A stretch of DNA of 64,000 bases, from positions 1-64,000 of the forward strand of contig NZ_JAQQTG010000050.1 of NCBI RefSeq assembly GCF_028561335.1, written 5' to 3'. Numbering within the stretch: position 1 is the first letter of the stretch; each line of letters opens with the position of its first letter. Under the pieces are notes generated by a model that saw only the letters and a list, made by a program, of their open reading frames with translations, made no database searches and was not told where the DNA came from. Origin of the DNA: Aequorivita todarodis. Lineage in GTDB: Bacteria > Bacteroidota > Bacteroidia > Flavobacteriales > Flavobacteriaceae. Of the stretch, positions 43,400-52,542 are shown piece after piece. The translations under genes were made by a program, and so were the position numbers.

Positions 43400-46267
43400 T
43401 TAAATTGGAATAGTGAGGGTTACGGTGGTCCCTTTATTAAGTTGGCTCCGTATATCAATTTTTGAGTGTAACATTTTTGCGCGCTCCAATAGGGTTTTCA
43501 TACCCAGGCTTTCACTGGTTTTTACCTTTTCAGAAAATTCAAAGCCTTTTCCGTTGTCTGCAATAATGGCTTGAATGGTGTTTTTCTTTTTTTCTATAGT
43601 CACCGAAGCCGCTTTGGCTTCAGCGTGTTTTACCATATTGTTTAGCACTTCTTGGATAATTCTATACAAATGTAAGGATGCTTCCTTGCTTAAAAAAGTA
43701 TCGATGTCTTCAATTTCGTGGGTAAAAAAGATATTCGTGTTTGTATCCACTTCATCAACCATATTTCTAATTGCAGCTGTGGCCCCCAAACGTTCCAAGG
43801 TCGCGGGATGCAAGCCTCTGGAGATGGCCCTTAATTCTTGCAGTGTATTGCTTGCCAAGGATTCCATTTCAAAGTTTCCGGTGCTTTTGGTTTTTTTGGT
43901 AAGAAGCATCAACTTTTGCCCCACGCTGTCGTGAAGTTCGCGGGCTACCCGAGTGCGTTCTTCTTCTTGGGCCTTTATAAGGTTGTGGGTATATGCTTCA
44001 TTTCTTTTTTGTTCAGCCCTGTTTTTGAAATAATAAAACAGGAAAACGCTGATTGCCGTAATAGTTAGTAGAGAAACCCAAAAAAGCCAGGTTTTCCAAA
44101 ACGGGACCGTTATCACAAAGGAATATTGATAGGGTTGGGTTTGCCAAACCCCATCGCCATTGTCCGCAATAAATTCAAAAGAATATTCGCCCGGGGGCAG
44201 ATAGGAAAACACCACATTCGGGTCTTTTGTGGGTTGGGACCATTCGTCTCCGTCCCGAAGGCCTTTCATCCGGTATTGGTAGTGAACGTTCTCAGGATTA
44301 GTGAACGTTATGGCTTCCATTGAAAAGCTTAAATAATTTTTTTGATAGGGAAGAACAATGCCTTTCTTGGTTCTATAAAGGCTGTCTTCCAAAGGTTCAG
44401 AAAACAGAAGAATTTGCGAAAGATCGAGCTTCGGCGGTTGCGTGTTCGGAAGAAAGGATTTCTCGTTAAAGGCGAGCATTCCACTCAGCGAGGTGGCCAA
44501 AAGGGTTTCGTCTTCCGTAACCAGAAGCGAATTGAAATCGATGTCATTTTCCAAAAAATGGGCCACAGTGGCATATTTTTTTGCCACGATACTATCCTTT
44601 TTCAACAAAAGTTCCAGATCAACTTTCAGCAACATATCTCTTCCGGCCAACCATAAATTGTTGCCATCCACCTTCAATGCCCGAAAATGTTTTAAAGAAG
44701 GGAAACGGCTCATCTCAAAAGTCTGGGTTCTAAAATTGTCGTTTTGGAGTGTTATGTGGTATAATTTTTTTTCACTTCCAGCAAGTACCTCATTTGTATT
44801 GATGGCATCCAGACTTCTGAAATCATTGTGTACATTGGGGTGAAGCCCTGGAATGGTGTCTGTTTTTGTATCGTTCATTTGAAAGAGGCCGCTTATTTTG
44901 CAGAGTATATAACGGTCGCCAATCGGTTCAATGGCAATTGCTCTTCTCGATCTTATGAAATATGTGGAATCTTTTGCCAGAACCTTAATTTTATCGGTGC
45001 CAAATAGAAACGTTTTGTCTTTTTTCCTGAACAATAGATTGTAGTCTCCCTCATCTATCAACAGTGATCTTTCATTTTTCTTGGGATGTTCAAAAACCGC
45101 TGTTTCGGTAGTATATAGAAGGTTGTCCTCAGGGGTAACAAATAGATTTTTTATGGTGCCCCCTTTTGTTATGGGCTGGATGTTTTTAGATTCATCCAAT
45201 ACAAATACCCCGTCATTGGTGGCCATGAGCAATTCTCCGTCCCATTCCACTATGTCATTTACCGATTTTGAAGGCAGGCCCTGCGTGTCGTCATAAATTT
45301 TGAAGGAAGTATCCCGAAAACGGATAATTCCTTCGCCATAACTGGTCATCCAATGGTTGCCTTCGGTATCCTTGATGGCTCGGTAAATGTATTTGGTAGG
45401 AAGACCGTGAGCCTCATTTATTATTTTTAAAATGCCCGTTTGTTTGTTGAAGATGCCAAATCCGTTGCCTTCAAAACTTAAAAAGAGTTCCTTTTCGTTT
45501 TCCTCAAGAATGCCGTAAATGCGGTTTTTGTCAAAATCCTCTTGCTTGAATTTATATTTTGTCAGCTTCCCGTTCGCTATTTTATATAATTCGCCGTAAG
45601 CGCCCACCCAAACATCTCTGTTGGCATCCACAAATACCGAATAGCAAATGTTGTTTATCCCATCTTTTTCGTTGTAAATGTTTTCAATTTTTAAGGGATT
45701 AAGGGTCATTTTGAAAATACCCTTATCGGTCGAAGCGATATATAACGTATTGTCGTCATGCCAAGCAGCTTGTTGCAGTCCCGAAATTTGGTTTTCCGCA
45801 TTTGCTTTTAGCAAATACTCAAGTTTTCCGTTTTTATAGGTTACTATGCCTTTTACGAAAACGATATAAATAGTGCCGTCGCTACTTTCCAAAAGATAGG
45901 TGGCACTTCCCAAAAAGTCAAAATCTACGCCTTTTGGGTTCGTAATTTTTCCGTTTTCAATAATGCTTACGCCATTGTCCAGCGTGCCAACCCAAATTCT
46001 TCCTTTGGAATCCTCAAAAAGACTGAAAACGATATTCGAGGCAAGCCCATCTTCCGTAGTATAATTCTTGAAAGTCCTTCCGTTAAAGCAGCTTATTCCC
46101 CCCGTGGTGCTAACCCAAATTCTATTCTGGCTATCTTGTATAATTGCGAAAGTTTCATTGTTGACCAGCCCTTCCTCCGTTTTATATTTTTTAAATTGGT
46201 ATCGCTGTGCGGTAGAAACCAATGCGCAAAAAAACAGTAAAAAAAATGTGAGGAATAAGCGTTTCAT
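43400..46267 (-). CDS. two-component sensor kinase with Reg_prop beta-propeller
   Basis: 955 residues. Signal peptide (1-20), then two seven-bladed Reg_prop-type propellers (about 25-640; IQDSQNRIWVSTTGGISCFN; LFEDSKGRIWVGTLDNGVS), a Y_Y_Y domain (around 660-735; YQYRMKGLRDGDEWS), a membrane helix near 740-758, HisKA_3 dimerisation domain with His779 in ARELHDSVGQK, and an HATPase (DNGKGFEF). Related sensors detect extracellular sugars or fragments, but half-kinase ones without AraC output work through a partner, here the LuxR-type regulator encoded next. Signal unknown. Confidence 0.93.
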   Translation of the reverse strand: MKRLFLTFFLLFFCALVSTAQRYQFKKYKTEEGLVNNETFAIIQDSQNRIWVSTTGGISCFNGRTFKNYTTEDGLASNIVFSLFEDSKGRIWVGTLDNGVSIIENGKITNPKGVDFDFLGSATYLLESSDGTIYIVFVKGIVTYKNGKLEYLLKANAENQISGLQQAAWHDDNTLYIASTDKGIFKMTLNPLKIENIYNEKDGINNICYSVFVDANRDVWVGAYGELYKIANGKLTKYKFKQEDFDKNRIYGILEENEKELFLSFEGNGFGIFNKQTGILKIINEAHGLPTKYIYRAIKDTEGNHWMTSYGEGIIRFRDTSFKIYDDTQGLPSKSVNDIVEWDGELLMATNDGVFVLDESKNIQPITKGGTIKNLFVTPEDNLLYTTETAVFEHPKKNERSLLIDEGDYNLLFRKKDKTFLFGTDKIKVLAKDSTYFIRSRRAIAIEPIGDRYILCKISGLFQMNDTKTDTIPGLHPNVHNDFRSLDAINTNEVLAGSEKKLYHITLQNDNFRTQTFEMSRFPSLKHFRALKVDGNNLWLAGRDMLLKVDLELLLKKDSIVAKKYATVAHFLENDIDFNSLLVTEDETLLATSLSGMLAFNEKSFLPNTQPPKLDLSQILLFSEPLEDSLYRTKKGIVLPYQKNYLSFSMEAITFTNPENVHYQYRMKGLRDGDEWSQPTKDPNVVFSYLPPGEYSFEFIADNGDGVWQTQPYQYSFVITVPFWKTWLFWVSLLTITAISVFLFYYFKNRAEQKRNEAYTHNLIKAQEEERTRVARELHDSVGQKLMLLTKKTKSTGNFEMESLASNTLQELRAISRGLHPATLERLGATAAIRNMVDEVDTNTNIFFTHEIEDIDTFLSKEASLHLYRIIQEVLNNMVKHAEAKAASVTIEKKKNTIQAIIADNGKGFEFSEKVKTSESLGMKTLLERAKMLHSKIDIRSQLNKGTTVTLTIPI

Positions 46268-46314
46268 TTTGCGAAGGTTTGTAGCGTAAATATATTTATT
46301 TTAGCGGAACTATT

Positions 46315-47676
46315 ATGGCCAAAACAAAGACAACATTTTTCTGCCAAAACTGCGGCGCGCAATATGCAAAATGGCAGGGACAGTGCAATTCCTGTAAAGA
46401 ATGGAACACCATTGCCGAGGAAGTAATCCAAAAAGCTGAAAAGGTGAGTTGGAAAGCTTCCGAGGGTACTTCCAAAAGAGTTGCGAAGCCACAGCGTATT
46501 TCTGAAATTTCAACCCAAGCGGAAGCTCGGTTAAATACAAAAAACAACGAATTGAACCGTGTGCTCGGCGGCGGATTGGTGCCCGGCTCATTAACGCTTT
46601 TGGGCGGCGAACCCGGAATTGGGAAGAGTACGTTGATGCTTCAAATTGCGCTGCAACTTCCCTATAAAACACTCTATGTTTCCGGCGAGGAAAGTGCGCA
46701 ACAAATAAAAATGCGGGCGGAACGGATCCAACCTATTTCTGAAAACTGTTTCATTTTAACCGAAACAAAAACACAAAATATTTTCAGAAATATCGAAGAG
46801 ATTGAACCAGATATCGTGGTGATTGATTCCATCCAAACCCTCCACACAGATTATATTGAAAGTACGGCCGGAAGCATTTCGCAAATTCGTGAAACTACAG
46901 CCGAGCTTATAAAATTTGCAAAGGAAACGGCAACACCGGTTATTTTAATCGGCCACATCACCAAGGATGGAAACATCGCCGGCCCAAAAATTTTGGAACA
47001 TATGGTCGATACCGTTCTCCAATTTGAAGGCGACCGAAACCATATTTACAGAATCCTCCGTGCCAATAAAAACCGTTTTGGAAGTACCAACGAATTGGGA
47101 ATTTACGAAATGCAGGGCAGCGGTTTAAGAGAAGTTTCAAACCCTTCGGAAATTTTGATTTCGAAGAATGACGAAGATTTAAGCGGTACGGCGATCTCCG
47201 CGACTTTGGAAGGCATGCGTCCGTTGATGATAGAAATTCAAGCCTTGGTGAGCAGCGCCGTTTACGGTACGCCGCAGCGCAGTGCCACGGGCTATAACGC
47301 TAAACGCCTAAATATGATTCTTGCCGTTTTGGAAAAACGGGCAGGCTTCAAACTTGGCGCAAAAGACGTCTTTTTAAACGTAACCGGAGGAATAACCGTT
47401 GACGATCCCGCAATTGATTTGGCGGTAGTTGCCGCGGTGCTTTCCTCAAATATCGACATTGCAATCGACAAGCGACTTTGCTTTGCCGCTGAGGTAGGTC
47501 TCGCAGGCGAAGTGCGCCCCGTTACCCGTGTGGAGCAACGCATTTTGGAAGCCGAAAAACTTGGGTTTACTTCTATCGTTATTTCAAAATATTGCAAAAT
47601 TCCGAAGCAAAACTTCCACATTAATATCATAAAAGTGGCAAAAGTGCACGATGTGGTGCACCATCTTTTTGGGTAA
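46315..47676 (+). CDS. radA: DNA repair protein RadA
   Basis: 453 residues, a RecA-like helicase for branch migration in recombination. N-terminal C4 zinc finger CQNCGAQYAKWQGQCNSC, Walker A GGEPGIGKST, the RadA signature KNRFG in ANKNRFGSTNELG, and a C-terminal Lon-like domain (FLNVTGGITVDDPAIDLAVV). Divergent from the propeller kinase gene with 47 bp between. Confidence 0.96.
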   Translation: MAKTKTTFFCQNCGAQYAKWQGQCNSCKEWNTIAEEVIQKAEKVSWKASEGTSKRVAKPQRISEISTQAEARLNTKNNELNRVLGGGLVPGSLTLLGGEPGIGKSTLMLQIALQLPYKTLYVSGEESAQQIKMRAERIQPISENCFILTETKTQNIFRNIEEIEPDIVVIDSIQTLHTDYIESTAGSISQIRETTAELIKFAKETATPVILIGHITKDGNIAGPKILEHMVDTVLQFEGDRNHIYRILRANKNRFGSTNELGIYEMQGSGLREVSNPSEILISKNDEDLSGTAISATLEGMRPLMIEIQALVSSAVYGTPQRSATGYNAKRLNMILAVLEKRAGFKLGAKDVFLNVTGGITVDDPAIDLAVVAAVLSSNIDIAIDKRLCFAAEVGLAGEVRPVTRVEQRILEAEKLGFTSIVISKYCKIPKQNFHINIIKVAKVHDVVHHLFG

Positions 47677-47695
47677 CTTTTTAATCCGAAGAGAG

Positions 47696-47769
47696 AAAGT
47701 CCCCTCCCAGCCTCCCCTATGGGGATGGGTCAACGCAAGAGTTCCCCCTTTGGGGTTTTGGGGGACTTT
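47696..47769. repeat. GC-rich hairpin mosaic, copy A
   Basis: Outer arms AAAGTCCCC (47697-47704 region) and GGGGACTTT (47761-47769) enclose CCTCCCC/GGGGATGGG and GTTCCCCCTTTGGGG. The GCAAGAGTTCCCCCTT core is shared with 50358-50460. Confidence 0.75.
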
Positions 47770-47787
47770 AAGTATTTTAGCTTCGCT

Positions 47788-48921
47788 ATGAATCTGAGAA
47801 TTTATTTTATCATATTCCTTTTCGGGACGGTATTCATTGGCTGCAAGCAAGTGCGCAAAGCGGCCGATGTAATCGTGCAACCTACGGCCCGCGAAGTTTA
47901 CGAACGCAACTTTTCAAAAAATGATTCGCTATTATTACTTTGGAAAAATGCTTTTGAAACCGCAAAACGCGACAGTATCCAAATCACGTTGCCATATTCC
48001 GAAAGCGGTGTTTTTTCCGAAGAAAATCTCAACGTTTATAGCTATAACATTCAACTGAAAGAAGGTGAACGGATTGTGGTTGAGGTTGAGAAACAGCCCG
48101 ATTCCGCTTTGGTATTTGTTGACCTTTTTCAAGCGAAATCCGATTCCTTGAAATCTTTCAAACTTTTAAAATCTTCCGAAGACAAAAAAGCATTTCTTTC
48201 ACAAGAAATTGAAGCCTCCGGTTTTTATAAAGTTATCGTCCAGCCACAAATGAAACTGCAATTTCCTTTTGTGCTGAAAATTTATACGGAACCTATCTAT
48301 GCGTTTCCGGTGAGCGGAGCAAATAATAAAAACATTCAAAGTTTTTGGGCAGATCCGCGCGATGCGGGAAGCCGTTCCCACGAAGGTGTCGATATTTTTG
48401 CCGATCGTGGCACGCCCGTGGTTGCGGTTACTGATGGCATCATTACTTCGGCTGGCGAGCGCGGTCTCGGAGGAAAACAGGTTTGGCTCCGCGATGGACT
48501 TTTCGGAAAAACTATTTATTATGCACATTTGGACAGTATCTCGGTTTCAGAAGGGAAAAGGGTAAAGATTGGCGACACCCTTGGCTTTGTTGGCAATACG
48601 GGCAATGCAAAAACTACGGCGCCCCATCTTCACTTTGGAATTTATAAATCGAAAGGCGCCATAAACCCGTTATCGTTTATCAAAAAAACTGAAATACAGC
48701 CCAGTGAAAAAGCGTCGGCCATTGTAAAGGCGGTAAGTTTAAGAAACCGTGCAGATGTCTATAAAGGTCCTGCTTCGGTCTTTGAACAATTTGGAAGTCT
48801 GAAAAAGAACGATACCATCACAGTTTTGGGCAAAAACCAAAAGTGGTTCCACATTCAAACTGCGGACAGCCTAAAAGGTTATGTAAATGAAACCGTGATA
48901 AAACCGCTTCCTCCAAATTAA
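47788..48921 (+). CDS. M23-family metallopeptidase lipoprotein with SH3 domain
   Basis: 377 residues. MNLRIYFIIFLFGTVFIGC is a lipoprotein signal; the frame is open further upstream, but that stretch lies in the repeat element, so ATG at 47788 is chosen. The LytM/M23 domain shows SHEGVDIFADRGTPV (His and Asp zinc ligands), GGKQVWLRDGLFGKTIYYAH and APHLHFGIY. The final 80 residues look like a bacterial SH3 domain (VSLRNRADVYKGPASVFEQF). It should cut peptidoglycan cross-bridges at the envelope. Confidence 0.9.
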   Translation: MNLRIYFIIFLFGTVFIGCKQVRKAADVIVQPTAREVYERNFSKNDSLLLLWKNAFETAKRDSIQITLPYSESGVFSEENLNVYSYNIQLKEGERIVVEVEKQPDSALVFVDLFQAKSDSLKSFKLLKSSEDKKAFLSQEIEASGFYKVIVQPQMKLQFPFVLKIYTEPIYAFPVSGANNKNIQSFWADPRDAGSRSHEGVDIFADRGTPVVAVTDGIITSAGERGLGGKQVWLRDGLFGKTIYYAHLDSISVSEGKRVKIGDTLGFVGNTGNAKTTAPHLHFGIYKSKGAINPLSFIKKTEIQPSEKASAIVKAVSLRNRADVYKGPASVFEQFGSLKKNDTITVLGKNQKWFHIQTADSLKGYVNETVIKPLPPN

Positions 48922-48986
48922 CTTTTTTTTAGCCTTAAGAAAATCGCATAATGGTATCTTTAGAAGTCAATTCTAAAAAAACCGTT

Positions 48987-50351
48987 ATGTCCTTCTTTTC
49001 AAAAATCAAACAGACTATAAGCTTAATGCAGGATATCGATCTGGATGCGCTGGGGAAACTTTCGCAAAAAGTAGATCTTTCTGAAATTATGAAAACCGTG
49101 GGCGAGCTCGACGATCGGCAACTTGCGGGTTTGATGCGGATGCTGAAACACAAAGGTGGAAAAAAAGGCCAGCACAAATTGCCGCCAATTGATGGCGATT
49201 TTTATGATATGGCGCTAAAACTCACTCCCCAACAACGCGAACTTCAGATAAAAGTGCGCAATTTTATGGAGGACGAAATAAAACCGATAGCAAATGAATA
49301 CTGGAACAAAGCCGAATTTCCCTTTCAGATTATTCCAAAAATGGCGGAATTGAACATTTGCGGCCTTACCTATGAAGGCTACGGCACACCTTACGAAACC
49401 TACGTTATGGAAGGCATTATCGCGATGGAATTGGCGCGGGTCGATGTTTCCATTTCTACCTTTTTTGGAGTGCACAGTGGTTTGGCGATGGGTTCCATCT
49501 ACATCTGCGGAAGCGAGGAGCAAAAACAGGAATGGCTACCAAAAATGGCGAAAATGGAGCTAATCGGTGCCTTCGGGCTTACTGAACCCGACGTGGGCTC
49601 TGCCGTAGCGGGAGGTTTGGGAACTACGTGCAGACAGGAAGGAGACGAATGGGTTTTAAACGGACAGAAAAAATGGATTGGGAATGCAACATTCGCAGAC
49701 GTTACAATAATTTGGGCGCGTGACGAAGCTTCCGACCAAGTAAAGGGATTTTTGGTTAGAAAAGGAAATCCGGGTTTTAAGGCCGAAAAGATTGAAAACA
49801 AAATGGCGCTTCGCACGGTGCAAAACGCTTTGATTACCATGACGGATTGCCGAATTCCCGAAAGCGACCGACTTCAAAAATGTGATTCTTTTAAAGATAC
49901 CGCCAAAGTACTGCGAATGACGCGGGCCGGAGTAGCTTGGCAGGCCGTGGGATGCGCAAGAGGTGCTTATGAAGCCGCGCTGAAATACACAAAAAAACGC
50001 GAACAGTTCGGAAAACCGATTGCCTCCTACCAATTGGTTCAAAACCATTTGGTCGAAATGGTTTCCAATCTCACGGCGATGCAGACTTTATGTTACCGTC
50101 TTTCCGAATTGCAGGATGAAGGCTTACTCACTGATGAACATGCGTCGCTCGCCAAAGTCTTTTGCAGTATGCGAACCCGCGATATAGTAAGCCAGGCCCG
50201 TGAAGTTATGGGCGGCAACGGAATTCTCTTGGAATACGACGTTGCCCGTTTTGTAGCCGATGCCGAAGCTATTTACAGTTACGAGGGCACCAAAGAAATC
50301 AATTCGTTGATAGTGGGTCGTGCAATTACTGGTTATAGTGCGTTTGTGTAA
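48987..50351 (+). CDS. acyl-CoA dehydrogenase family protein
   Basis: 454 residues. An N-terminal extension of about 60 residues precedes the standard fold: FFGVHSGLAMGSIYICGS, IGAFGLTEPDVGSAVAGGLG and WVLNGQKKWIGNATFADVTI around the FAD and substrate sites. The catalytic base should be the Glu in IYSYEGTKEINSLIVGRA. This subgroup resembles glutaryl-CoA dehydrogenases. ATG at 48987 (MSFFSKIKQT) is preferred to one 12 codons upstream, on the basis of the N-terminus I recall from relatives. Confidence 0.9.
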   Translation: MSFFSKIKQTISLMQDIDLDALGKLSQKVDLSEIMKTVGELDDRQLAGLMRMLKHKGGKKGQHKLPPIDGDFYDMALKLTPQQRELQIKVRNFMEDEIKPIANEYWNKAEFPFQIIPKMAELNICGLTYEGYGTPYETYVMEGIIAMELARVDVSISTFFGVHSGLAMGSIYICGSEEQKQEWLPKMAKMELIGAFGLTEPDVGSAVAGGLGTTCRQEGDEWVLNGQKKWIGNATFADVTIIWARDEASDQVKGFLVRKGNPGFKAEKIENKMALRTVQNALITMTDCRIPESDRLQKCDSFKDTAKVLRMTRAGVAWQAVGCARGAYEAALKYTKKREQFGKPIASYQLVQNHLVEMVSNLTAMQTLCYRLSELQDEGLLTDEHASLAKVFCSMRTRDIVSQAREVMGGNGILLEYDVARFVADAEAIYSYEGTKEINSLIVGRAITGYSAFV

Positions 50352-50357
50352 AAAAAA

Positions 50358-50460
50358 AGCCCCTCCCGACCTCCCCGAAGGGGAGGAGTAGTGCAAGAGT
50401 TCCCCCTTCGGGCCTGCCTGCCCGAGGCACGTAGGCAGGGGTTAGGGGGACTAAGGGGCT
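50358..50460. repeat. GC-rich hairpin mosaic, copy B, between convergent genes
   Basis: Outer arms AGCCCCT and AGGGGCT; inside, CTCCCC/GGGGAG, the shared GCAAGAGTTCCCCCTT segment, and a CCTGCCT/AGGCAGG stem as at 22316. It may act as a bidirectional terminator. It overlaps the last bases of the aldo/keto reductase gene. Confidence 0.8.
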
Positions 50461-51488
50461 GGATTAGGAATTTGATTGTGGATAGCATCAATTTCCTTCA
50501 ATATTTCTTTGGAAAGGGAAATGTTGATGCTCCCAATATTTTCTGAAAGTTGCGCGATGGAAGTGGCGCCAATAATTGGCGCGGTTACAAATTTCTTCTG
50601 AAGAATAAAAGCCAGTGCCATCTGTGCAAAACTCAAATTATGCTTTTTGGCGATTTCAAAATATTTCTCAGTGGCTTCCAATGCGGGTTTGCTGCTGTAA
50701 CGGGTGTATTGTTTAAACTGATTTATGCGCGAATTTTCATCAGCGGTTCCGTTTAAATATTTTCCGCTGAGCGTTCCAAAGCCCAATGGCGAATACGGTA
50801 AATAGCCAATATTTTCCCGGTGAAGTATTTCACTCAAACCAATTTCATCTTTCCGATTTACCAAATTGTAGGGGTTTTGGACTGAAACAATTTTCAACTT
50901 TCCTTTCCGGGCTTCTTCCATACAGCGCATTACCCCAAATGGCGTTTCGTTTGAAAGTCCGATGTGGCGGATTTTTCCCGCTTTTACGAATTCTTCCAAA
51001 TCATTTAAAACTTCAGCAAAATTATCGCTCCAACTTTCATCATCCTTATGGCTATAATCGCGCTGCCCGAAATAATTGGTGTTGCGCTCCGGCCAATGCA
51101 ACTGGTACAAATCGATATAATTTGTTTGCAAACGTTTCAGACTTTTGTGAATCGCATCTTCCAAAGATTTTTTGCTGAAATCCAACGGTTGGCGAATGTG
51201 GTCCATTGAACGGCTGGGCCCGGCAATTTTGGTGGCCAAAACCAGCTCTTCCCTATTTTTCCGTTTCGCAAACCATTTGCCGATGTAAGTTTCCGTTCTT
51301 CCCTGCGTTTTTGGGTTTGCGGGAACGGGATACATTTCGGCACAGTCTATGAAATTGATGCCTTTTTCAATGGCGAAATCAAGTTGTTCCTGGGCTTCGG
51401 CTTCGGTGTTTTGCTGGCCCCAAGTCATGGTGCCAAGGCAGAGTTTGCTGATTTTTAAATCTGTATTTGGGAGGGTTGTGTATTTCAT
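50451..51488 (-). CDS. aldo/keto reductase
   Basis: 345 residues, an NADP(H)-dependent TIM-barrel oxidoreductase. KYTTLPNTDLKISKLCLGTM starts the barrel; FIDCAEMYP holds the catalytic Asp/Tyr pair, VLATKIAGPSR the Lys, and YIDLYQLHWPERN the His. The frame continues 41 codons upstream, but that part covers the palindrome at 51503 and is unlikely; ATG at 51488 is chosen. Resembles the Tas/YghZ group. Substrate unknown. The palindromic element sits in its leader. Confidence 0.9.
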   Translation of the reverse strand: MKYTTLPNTDLKISKLCLGTMTWGQQNTEAEAQEQLDFAIEKGINFIDCAEMYPVPANPKTQGRTETYIGKWFAKRKNREELVLATKIAGPSRSMDHIRQPLDFSKKSLEDAIHKSLKRLQTNYIDLYQLHWPERNTNYFGQRDYSHKDDESWSDNFAEVLNDLEEFVKAGKIRHIGLSNETPFGVMRCMEEARKGKLKIVSVQNPYNLVNRKDEIGLSEILHRENIGYLPYSPLGFGTLSGKYLNGTADENSRINQFKQYTRYSSKPALEATEKYFEIAKKHNLSFAQMALAFILQKKFVTAPIIGATSIAQLSENIGSINISLSKEILKEIDAIHNQIPNPAP

Positions 51489-51502
51489 TTTACGTTTTTG
51501 AA

Positions 51503-51537
51503 AAGACCTAACAGGTTTTAAAAACCTGTTAGGTCTT
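51503..51537. repeat. AAGACC-type palindrome, copy 2 (perfect)
   Basis: Two perfect 17-bp arms beginning AAGACCTAACAGGTTTT around a single base. A near-identical copy is at 32715-32749. It lies 15 bp upstream of the aldo/keto reductase start, between two minus-strand genes. Confidence 0.9.
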
Positions 51538-51555
51538 AGTTCATGAGATTCCTCG

Positions 51556-52326
51556 CTATGCTCGGAATTCGAGTTCCACCAAATGCGGGCAATGGTCACT
51601 GTGCATGGCATCGGGCAGGATTACGGCGCGTTTTAGGTTATCCAATAACGGTTCCGAGACCAAATTGTAATCTATCCGCCAACCTTTGTTATTGTTTCGG
51701 GCATTGGCGCGATAGCTCCACCAAGTATAATTGTGCGGTTCCTTGTTGAAATGACGAAAACTATCAATAAACCCACTTTTCATAAATCCGTCCAGCCATT
51801 TCCGTTCAACAGGTAAAAAACCGGAAACATTTTTATTTCTTACGGGATCGTGTATATCTATTGCTTCGTGACAGATGTTGTAATCGCCACAGATTACCAA
51901 GTTTGGAATTTCCTTTTTCAGATTGTCAATATATTTCTGAAAATCGGCCATATAGGTAAGTTTGTGTTCCAAACGGTCAAGGTTTGTGCCGCTGGGCAAA
52001 TACAAGCTCATCACCGAAACATCGTCAAAATCTACGCGGATGTTTCTTCCTTCGGCGTCCATATATTCAATGCCGGTGCCGTATTCTATATGGTTCGGTT
52101 TTATTTTTGAAAGGATCGCCACTCCACTGTAACCCTTTTTTACGGCACTGTACCAATAATGATAGGGGTAACCTGCTTTTTCAATTTCCTCGATTTCCAC
52201 TTGGTCAAAATTGGCTTTTGTTTCCTGAAGGCAGATAACATCTGGGTTTGCGGCTTTCAGCCAATCGATAAAACCTTTACGCATCGCGGCGCGGATTCCG
52301 TTTACGTTGTATGAGATTATTTTCAA
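51556..52326 (-). CDS. xth: exodeoxyribonuclease III
   Basis: 256 residues of the EEP nuclease fold. KIISYNVNGIRAAMRKGF (metal-site Asn), CLQETKAN (Glu), CGDYNICH (Asp-x-Asn) and the final SDHCPHLVE (catalytic Asp-His) are all present, so an active AP endonuclease/3'-exonuclease of base-excision repair. The open frame extends 12 codons further, but TTG at 52326 gives the usual MKIISYNVNG start and no ATG fits. Confidence 0.92.
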   Translation of the reverse strand: MKIISYNVNGIRAAMRKGFIDWLKAANPDVICLQETKANFDQVEIEEIEKAGYPYHYWYSAVKKGYSGVAILSKIKPNHIEYGTGIEYMDAEGRNIRVDFDDVSVMSLYLPSGTNLDRLEHKLTYMADFQKYIDNLKKEIPNLVICGDYNICHEAIDIHDPVRNKNVSGFLPVERKWLDGFMKSGFIDSFRHFNKEPHNYTWWSYRANARNNNKGWRIDYNLVSEPLLDNLKRAVILPDAMHSDHCPHLVELEFRA

Positions 52327-52341
52327 AATTAAAGTCTTTTT

Positions 52342-52432
52342 TCTCTGCGGTTCTCTGCGCATTTCTCAGTGCAACTCTGCGTTATAGCTATTTCACAGAG
52401 TTTCGCAGAAAACCACGGAGTTACACAGAGGA
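52342..52432. repeat. CTCTGCG/CGCAGAG interspersed repeat
   Basis: Repeated CTCTGCG-like words on the left (52343-52380) face CACAGAG, CGCAGAA and ACACAGAG on the right (52394-52430), an imperfect inverted repeat about 90 bp long. I recall this type of sequence as a common intergenic repeat in Bacteroidota. Confidence 0.65.
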
Positions 52433-52542
52433 TTTGCATTTGCTAAAGTAAATAAGATTGTATTTTTACGCTAACCATTTCCAAAAAGGTTATCAAAAAA
52501 TATCCGACAAAATAAAAACCCAAGTGTTTAGTTTTATAGTTG

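Noticed and set aside
46315-47676. RadA as part of a defence island
   Set aside because: It is a housekeeping recombination gene with all usual motifs and ordinary neighbours.
51489-51611. Longer start for the aldo/keto reductase
   Set aside because: The extension covers a palindromic repeat and overlaps the exonuclease III gene.
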